DNA of 64,000 nt from Tethya wilhelma (taxonomy: Eukaryota; Porifera; Demospongiae; Tethyida; Tethyidae), in contig CAXIPT010000001.1 of the NCBI GenBank assembly GCA_964030475.1, forward strand, positions 15,263,614 through 15,327,613, given 5' to 3'. A model generated the notes under the pieces. The model was not told where the DNA came from, ran no database searches, and saw only the letters and a list, made by a program, of their open reading frames with translations. This document shows, in pieces, positions 58,091 through 64,000 of the stretch (the first letter of the stretch is position 1; every line of letters starts with the position of its first letter). The position numbers and the translations under genes are program-made.

Positions 58091-58531
58091 NNNNNNNNNN
58101 NNNNNNNNNNNNNGTGTGTGTGTGTGTGTGTGTGTGTGAAGAGTACACACAAGCTTACACTATAGGACACCTTTTGCTACGATCAGTGAACTCACCACGG
58201 GTGTACAGCCCAACATAGATGCTCCTCTCTCCATTGCCATCAGGAACAATAAATCTCCAGACTCCTTCGTGAACACAACATTGTCTGGTATCACTTCTTC
58301 TTGTCAAACGGATGATTTGTGCACCCTGTCGTGGTGATACTTGAGCAATCCAAAAGAAACCAGCACTCTCTCCCTGTACTCTGGTAGTATCTGGATAAAT
58401 AATTCTAGGGTCTCCTCCGGAACTAGAGGGGAAGATAAGAGAGAGTGCAGTAGCATCAGTTGTACCCACATCTTCCTTGTCCAGTGCTTCATGTTCAGGT
58501 ACAGGTACACCAGCAAGCAAGAGTGTGAACT
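57668..58531 (-). CDS. Receptor gene D, front half: unknown module and Ig-like domain
   Basis: Exons are 58196-58531 (module, 112 residues) and 57668-57994 (Ig-like, 109 residues), both phase 1-1. The module reads V-P-V-P-E-H-E-A-L-D-K-E-D-V-G, G-G-D-P-R-I-I-Y-P, R-Q-C-C-V-H-E-G-V-W-R-F and E-R-S-I-Y-V-G-L-Y-T-R-G. The Ig exon has P-P-T-Y-T-L-T-V-A-T-D-G-G-P-P and D-S-W. The intron between them is largely a (GT)n tract with 23 n. No signal-peptide exon lies between 58531 and the DENND5 exon at 58995, unlike genes A and C. If the 1,156-bp overlap is a true join, the FN3/TM/tail exons at 22437-25640 complete this gene. Confidence 0.78.
58004..58137. repeat. Long (GT)n microsatellite with sequence gap
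   Basis: GT repeats flank n positions 58091-58113. The tract sits directly against the Ig exon acceptor of gene D and may supply its pyrimidine tract on the minus strand. Confidence 0.92.
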
Positions 58532-58829
58532 CTGAGAGGAATCACAATCATAAAAGATAATAGTAATACTAATTTGTGGCCAGCCTCACGGAAACTAATG
58601 GTGCCACTACCGATACATTCACACCTGGGGTGACACATCAGGAGGAAGTGTAGCTACAAAATTAATTGACTATAATTATAATATTATGCATGACTGTAAT
58701 AAAACAGTTTTTACAGCTCATGATCTGGCTGTCCTTTGTTACAGTAGGAAAAAAGTTCTACCACAATATTAATGGTCACACAGATATATATCGAGTCTGT
58801 GATTCTCATCTTGTTTGCTTCAGTAGGCA

Positions 58830-58941
58830 GGGCTAGTCTAGTCCTAGACGCCACCTTTTCCTCCCTACTCTAGCCAGTCTAGTCCTAGACCCCCATTTTT
58901 CGCTAGGCGGAAAAGGTGGAGTCTAGGACTAGACTAGGGCT
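58830..58941. repeat. Foldback with GGCTAGTCTAGTCCTAGAC termini
   Basis: GGCTAGTCTAGTCCTAGACG at the left and TCTAGGACTAGACTAGGGC at the right are inverted, with CCACCTTTTCC / GGAAAAGGTGG inside. It lies where the shared promoter and first exons would be expected. Confidence 0.75.
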
Positions 58942-58960
58942 GGGCATGTACATACTAACG

Positions 58961-58993
<33 letters not shown>
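58961..58993. repeat. (CA)n microsatellite at the DENND5 exon 2 acceptor
   Basis: The CA run ends directly in the acceptor CAG before GTATCCACTC. Confidence 0.9.
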
Positions 58994-58994
<1 letters not shown>

Positions 58995-58996
<2 letters not shown>

Positions 58997-60960
58997 ATCC
59001 ACTCTCACTCAGCTCCTCTTGGCCGACCCTACTCTTGTACAATCTTATCTCGTTATCCTGACAAGGACCTGACATGGAATCCTTTTGATGAATCTGCTGT
59101 GAAAACTGTGAGTGAACTTCAAGTCATCATTCAATATTATTTTTTTTACTTGTGTAAATATGTCACATCAAAGTATAAGTATTGCTGACTTGTGTGTGCT
59201 GAGTCAGCAATCACTACATGTGGACTGAACACTAAAGTTGATGTTATAAGCTGGAAATACCATGTACTCTTAATCCTATCATTGTTAACTTTTCATGTTG
59301 GCAGTTGTGTATGCCAGAAGGTCTGGTCATCAAGAAGAACTTAGAAGATCCCTCTTTCAAGTTCTTCCATTCGTTTCTCATCACTCGTGAGAATGGTACT
59401 CGTGCCTATGGCAGTGTTCTCACCTACTATGAGCCACTGGAAGACACTCGTGTCCTCAACACTCTAGAGGCACTGCAAACAAAGTACCGACAGTTGAGGA
59501 GAGCCCCTATTAATTTGGACGAAACAAACTGCTTTGATCGCGGCTCTGATAAGCTGTATGTGTCCAAGTGTTTGTGTTTCATCTCCTCTCGGCCGATATT
59601 CAGACCGTGTGAGGCCTACCTGGAGCAGCTGTATGCCGTCACTGTGGGAGGGAGGAGTGGTAGTGAACTGCCAGTGGAGAGCTACCTCTATAACCTGCTC
59701 TACGAGGTAGCCATGCCCTCTCCTGGAAAGAGTGTCAACTTCCACGGTGAGATACTGTTGCTTGCTATTGTATAGCCTTGTACCCTATGGGGAGAGCCGG
59801 GGTACAGAGACTAACTATTGTGTATGATGAGTGCTGGCATTCATGTGAATTAGCATTTAGTTGTTGCAAAGCTACATTATGTGTGTTGTCCTTCTAATGT
59901 AAGCACTTCATTTAGTTTTCAGAGAGAGAAAGAGAGAGAAAGTGAGAGAGAGATTTATTCTACTGTGAAGTGGTATTGTGTCATTGTGTCCATGCCCCCC
60001 TCCGGACAGGTCCTCTTGGTCGTCTGACGTGGTACCTTCCCTCTCGTGGTGAGCTCCCTCTCTGTGACTATGGCTTTAAAGGGGTGTTTGAACTGCTGGG
60101 GGTCAAGAGCATCATAAAGCTGGTCACCTCTATGCTTCTGGAGCACCAAGTCCTCTTCAAATCATCAGGTACAGCTTGCACAACTTGTGGATCAGCTTCT
60201 GTTTTGTTTATGTCTGCAGATGTAGTGTACTTGTTATGTTTCTGTATACATCTTGTAGATCTAGGTGTAGAATTTGTACAATTTGCTTGTATGTGTACAG
60301 GTAAGTGTTCAGACAGTGTATCAATTCAAATGCTTGGATTCTTTCTTATTTACACCTCTGTATTCATGTATACTAACTATACTCTATGCAGACTATGAGC
60401 GGCTGATGCAGTGCACCCATTGTATCATGACCCTCATGTTCCCCTTCTCCTGGCCCCACGTCTTTGTTCCCATCCTGCCCACCTCCCAGCGAGGCTTCCT
60501 GGATGCCCCTGTCCCTTACATCATGGGACTCAAGATGGACTCCTCTGAAACCAAATATCTCAACCTCCCCAATGTGGTGAGTGGACTCCTGTCATTGATT
60601 AGCATCATTCCCACCCAGGCTCCTTTCTTGCAAATAATTTCTTAAGGAAATAATCTCAAGAGTGTCCAAATTTCTTCAGTTAGTTTTAATTTTGTTAGTT
60701 TGCCTTATGGCTTTCTCATTAAGCCAGCTGTCAGGAATTGCACTAGAACTATCTCTTTTTTTGTTTACCCATAGACCAAAGAATAATCCAATAGATTTAT
60801 ACCCTGGATACCATTGATGAACCTGCCTCAGGGAATAGTTTAATTGTTTAATTGCTGATAGTGCAAGTTGTACTCCTACAATTCCATAAGTCAACTACTG
60901 AGGATTCAAGGAATGCATATTGCATATCATGCACTATGCTTTACTATATAAACACCTATA

Positions 60961-61016
<56 letters not shown>

Positions 61017-61217
61017 GGCCTCCTTGTGTTCAGTGGACATTGACTCTGGTGTGCTGGAGGTCCCTGATGAGCTACCAGGCATGCCCAATGAGGAGAGGCT
61101 CATCAGCCAGGTGAGGGAGGTGGTGGTGGAACATGGAGTCACTTGTGCTGATCTCACAGAGCTACCTCGATCACCAGATAGTTTGATGAGGAAACCCAGC
61201 ATCGTTGAGGCTATAAG
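58995..61217 (+). CDS. DENND5-like: DENND5-like Rab guanine nucleotide exchange factor, partial
   Basis: Exons are 58995-59107, 59305-59746, 60010-60168, 60392-60576 and 61018-61217, all with consistent phases. They cover uDENN (S-R-Y-P-D-K-D-L-T-W-N-P-F-D, L-C-M-P-E-G-L), the DENN core (F-E-L-L-G-V, L-M-F-P-F-S-W-P-H-V-F-V-P-I-L-P, F-L-D-A-P-V-P-Y-I-M-G-L) and the start of dDENN (D-I-D-S-G-V-L-E-V-P-D-E-L-P). This spacing is characteristic of DENND5A/B (Rab6-interacting protein 1), a Rab exchange factor in Golgi and endosome traffic. Exon 1 is missing upstream, and the RUN and PLAT domains are missing because the contig ends at the n at 61279. Exon 6 is preceded by a (CT)n tract serving as pyrimidine tract. 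Confidence 0.88.
60965..61015. repeat. (CT)n microsatellite at the DENND5 acceptor
   Basis: About 25 CT units followed by TAG form the 3' splice site of the exon at 61018. Confidence 0.92.
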
Positions 61218-61218
61218 G

Positions 61219-61219
<1 letters not shown>

Positions 61220-61278
<59 letters not shown>
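61220..61278. repeat. (GT)n microsatellite at contig end
   Basis: The GT run begins at the splice donor after 61217 and ends at the n at 61279, which explains the assembly break. Confidence 0.92.
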
Positions 61279-61279
61279 N

Positions 61280-63100
61280 AAGTGCTTTAACTAATTTTTT
61301 GTCTTCTACAGTTTCTCCTCCAACTGCTGTGAGAGAGCCTTGTACAACAGCCAGACTTGAAAATTTGTAAGGACAACTTGGGAGCTGAGACCAAGATTCA
61401 TCTGCTGGATTGTACGCATAAACTTTTCGCGACACTCTTTGATTAAAATATATCTTCCCATCACAAGCAGCAGCTGTACACATTTCTCTTGACAACTGAT
61501 GAAAGCAGAGGTTTCTGGCCTTTTTCCAGATGAACTTAAGCTTTCGCTCTGTTGCATTATCGCCATTAATATTAGGATTAGCACTGGCAGCGGAAGTAGT
61601 ATTGCTTTGGGTGCTGGCAGCAGTGGTATTCCTAGTACTGCTCTGCACATTGGTAGTAGTATTGCTCTGTACACTGGCAGAGGTATTGCTTTGTGTGCTG
61701 GCAGTGGTATTGCCTTCAGAACTGCCACTTTTTTCAGTAGATGTAATGTTCACACTAGAGTGTTTACTAAACAGAGGATCATTTGGAGAAGCTTGGTTTT
61801 TTTGAATTTCAGTAACAAGTTGTTCAACAGTTACCTTTTGAAACATCTCTTTGAGCATCTGTGTTTTTTCCTCTAGCTGCTGATTGAGGTCTTCTATACA
61901 CTGTCGCAAATCATCAATTTGACCAACACCTACCATTTGAGCTATTTCTTCAAGTAACTGTGTTTTTTGCTCTAGCTGCTGATTGAGGTCTTCTACTCGT
62001 TGCTGCAAATCGTCAATCTGATCAACACCTACCCTACGAGATATTTCTTTGAGTAACTGTATTTTTTGCTCTAGCTCCTGTCTGAGCTCTTCTATGCGTT
62101 GCTGCAATTCATCAACTTGACTCCTTTCCTCACTTGGTCTAGTAGGGACACCTGGTTCCTGAGGCTGGCCACTGTTCCTGCACTCAGAATATTGTGGCTC
62201 ATCTTTTCTTTTTTCAAGCTCACAGCACAGTGCATGGCTTGTGGGCCGGTCATCAGGATTATCTTTGATACACTCAAACACAATACTCAACAGTGGATGA
62301 CTTGCATTAACTTCACTGATATGACCCTGCCGGCGCTTAACTTCTGGAATGCACCTTTGAATTCGACTATTAGGATGATCAGGATGTTCTATTCGCTGGA
62401 CACGATTTCCTGGCTCTGGAAATTTTCGAGTTAATATCTGGAGTACTGTTACACCAAATGAAAAGCTATCAATCTTCTCTGTGTACGCAGGATTATCTTC
62501 CACAGCCTCCGGAGGCATGTACACATCTGTTCCGGGAACTCTAGTCATGGAGCTAACCCGAGGATTTGCATATATAAATTTTGCCATCCCAAAATCAGTC
62601 ACCTTAGCTCTGACATCTCCAATCAACAGCACATTGTTGCTTGAAAGATCACGATGGATGATACTATTGGAATGGAGGAAAGCAAGTGCAAGAGCAATGT
62701 CGTGACAAAAATTCACCTGAGTGCAGTACGGAACAGCACATTGGGCTGCATCAAGGAAGTTAGTCAAACTGCAATCCATGAGCTCAGTCAGTAGTACAGG
62801 CACATGTAGTTGGCGGTGTTCTATAATTCCAAGGAACTGAACAATGTTAGGGTGTCTAATGGCCTTCATAAAATCACACTCCCTTTCAAATCTTTGGACA
62901 GGATGTCTATGCTCTCTTTGGGGCCCAACTTGGAGTTGAGCATTGTCATCACAAAGATGGTGGTGGATGATTTTAGCAGCACAGAGAAGATTGTCATACT
63001 TTGCCTTGCACACTCTTCCATAAGATCCTTGACCAAGGACCTGATTTTCGAAAAGTTGAAGTTCTCGGTATTTTATTTGAGCTCCTTCTTGATGAGCCAT
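61280..63100 (-). CDS. Protein kinase with coiled-coil repeats and kelch domain, 3' partial
   Basis: One long frame starts at ATG 63100. The kinase domain spans about residues 12-295: G-Q-G-S-Y-G (23-28), K43 in A-A-K, H-R-D (149-151) with N156, D-F-G (169-171) and P-P-E (196-198). All catalytic residues are present, so it is probably active; overall style is TKL-like. Residues 329-424 are three near-identical units of about 33 residues with heptad spacing (D-L-N-Q-Q-L-E-Q-K-T-Q-L-L-E-E-I), a coiled coil for oligomerisation. A Ser/Thr/Asn-rich linker follows (450-515), then kelch blades from about 535 (C-D-G-K-I-Y-F, V-Y-A-Y-N-P-A-D-E-S-W). The frame is cut at the n at 61279. Upstream exons of another gene (63402-63875) lie close; an alternative splice at F-E-N-Q/V-L-G cannot be excluded. 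Confidence 0.9.
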
Positions 63101-63401
63101 TGAAAATTATTAACTCTATAGCTAATTTCACAGCACACCTTAAACTTAAACTAGACAAAGTCTCGTAGAAAAGGGGGTGGAACAGATAATTATAATCATA
63201 TCTAGCTATTTTGGGGGGGGGGGGGGAAATTCAATATTTACTACACAAAATTAGTAAACAAGTTTTTAAGGAAGCACGTGAAAAACGCATGGTTATGCAC
63301 ATTTAATACATCATAAAAACAGACAAGTATTTTCAACAGTTACTATATACTTGTACTGTACCTTTCAAAAAAGAATACAGATAGAAGCATAATATCCTTA
63401 C
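63101..63401. other. Gap between kinase start and upstream exons
   Basis: It contains a G-run near 63212 and AT-rich sequence. It is probably the kinase promoter or an intron; no motif is decisive. Confidence 0.4.
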
Positions 63402-63875
63402 CTGCTCCATACATCGTAAGAATCCACGAGATCCATGTATTAGTTGAAGCATTTCCTGCTATATAGACATATAGGTGCATCAGTACTCAACAATTATCAC
63501 AGAAAAAACTTACATTAACATCTTTATTCTTTCCCAAGGCTAAAGTACGAATCTTGTCCATGCAAAGCTTTAGGTCAAACTTTAAATCATTCAAAACCGG
63601 TTCTGTAAACATAGCAAAACAAATAAACACTAAGTCAAACAATGAGTGAGTGTCACAGAGCTGAAGTCTAGCTGGACATTGACGCCATAACTCACTCTCA
63701 TCAGCTTCTCTCTTGTTGGCTCTTCTCCTGCTTGGTGAGGTGGGTAACACACTATCCACATCTACTGAATAGTTATGACAATCCAGTGTAACACAAAATA
63801 TACACATGTATACTAGTGGTGCATACCTAAAGCACTCATGGTGCCTGATTTGGCAATGGTCTGAGGGATCTTCTC
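63402..63875 (-). CDS. Unrecognised spliced gene, four consecutive exons
   Basis: Minus-strand exons 63827-63875, 63696-63764, 63514-63602 and 63402-63458 have AG/GT borders and phases that agree at every junction (1, 1, 0). The peptide reads I-P-Q-T-I-A-K-S-G-T-M-S-A-L, then S-V-L-P-T-S-P-S-R-R-R-A-N-K-R, then V-L-N-D-L-K-F-D-L-K-L-C-M-D-K-I, and E-M-L-Q-L-I-H-G-S-R-G-F. It has a basic patch and predicted helices but no family that I recognise. It is cut by the n at 63876 upstream. The last exon ends with a GTAAGG donor 300 bp before the kinase start codon, so it could be an N-terminal extension of the kinase gene or a separate gene. Confidence 0.5.
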
Positions 63876-63876
63876 N

Positions 63877-63986
63877 AGTGTGAAGGCTTAACTTTGTCTT
63901 GCTAGATTTTTATGGTGATAAACATTTTGTATTGTGTCTATGGGGCAGTCGGCCCATTCCTACTATACGTACTACCGTACGTATGA
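63877..63986 (-). mobile_element. Helitron-like element, 5' terminus fragment
   Basis: The TC-end at 63986 is preceded by A, in reverse orientation. It begins at the n at 63876. Confidence 0.82.
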
Positions 63987-64000
63987 TGTCATAAAAACAG

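Noticed and set aside
57919..58218. Frames of Val-Cys or His-Thr repeats
   Set aside because: Translation of a (GT)n microsatellite and a run of n.
61499..61876. Plus-strand frames antisense to the kinase-kelch gene
   Set aside because: Shadows of the Ser/Thr/Asn-rich linker of the well-supported minus-strand kinase ORF.

Overview
The window looks like nuclear DNA of an early-branching animal, most probably a demosponge (inference: short spliced introns, phase-1 Ig/FN3/CUB exons, a TRAF-type RING protein, a kinase-kelch gene, AT-rich and very repeat-rich spacers). There are no bacterial-style operons. Thirteen single or double n positions and one 23-n run mark joins between assembly contigs, so gene order across an n should not be trusted.

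Layout. 1-4349: end of an LRR fragment, then a decayed Ty1/copia retroelement with its 3' LTR. 4350-7028: plus-strand copy of the 3' end of a receptor gene (transmembrane exon and tyrosine-motif tail); the same block recurs inverted at 19131-23096. 7.1-13.2 kb: repeats, a possible small gene, a TRAF-like RING exon and an LRR fragment. 14.4-18.2 kb: receptor gene A (minus) head-to-head with the 5' part of a DENND5-like gene (plus). 19505-21785: a 2.3 kb element inserted in the inverted copy. 22.4-25.6 kb: minus-strand receptor 3' half with five FN3 domains, stalk, transmembrane segment and tail. 28.4-33.3 kb: receptor gene B, its Ig exon split by a transposon. 34.5-39 kb: FN3 gene E, one exon split by nested elements. 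40.7-41.2 kb: an unrecognised spliced gene. 42.2-43.6 kb: a large minisatellite. 44.4-45.0 kb: a CUB gene fragment. 48.6 kb: a kelch exon. 53.7-55.6 kb: receptor gene C. 57.7-58.5 kb: receptor gene D front half. 59.0-61.2 kb: DENND5-like gene. 61.3-63.1 kb: protein kinase-kelch gene. 63.4-63.9 kb: another unrecognised spliced gene.

The main theme is a multigene family of receptor-like proteins: signal peptide, a conserved module of about 113 residues that I do not recognise, an Ig-like domain, FN3 domains, one transmembrane helix and a short tail with four Tyr-x-x-Val/Ile motifs. Exons are nearly all phase 1-1. Members lie beside 5' copies of DENND5, so the whole neighbourhood has been duplicated. 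A 1,156-bp identical overlap (26347-27502 = 55937-57092), each copy bounded by n on opposite sides, suggests that the contig ending at 27502 really continues into the contig starting at 55937. That would join the FN3/TM/tail half to the front half of gene D and make one complete receptor.

The second theme is repeats. A family of about 1 kb elements inserts between A and T without target duplication and carries a long terminal hairpin. Several families of small foldback elements have 7-9 bp target duplications. Filled and empty sites can be compared directly between paralogous blocks.
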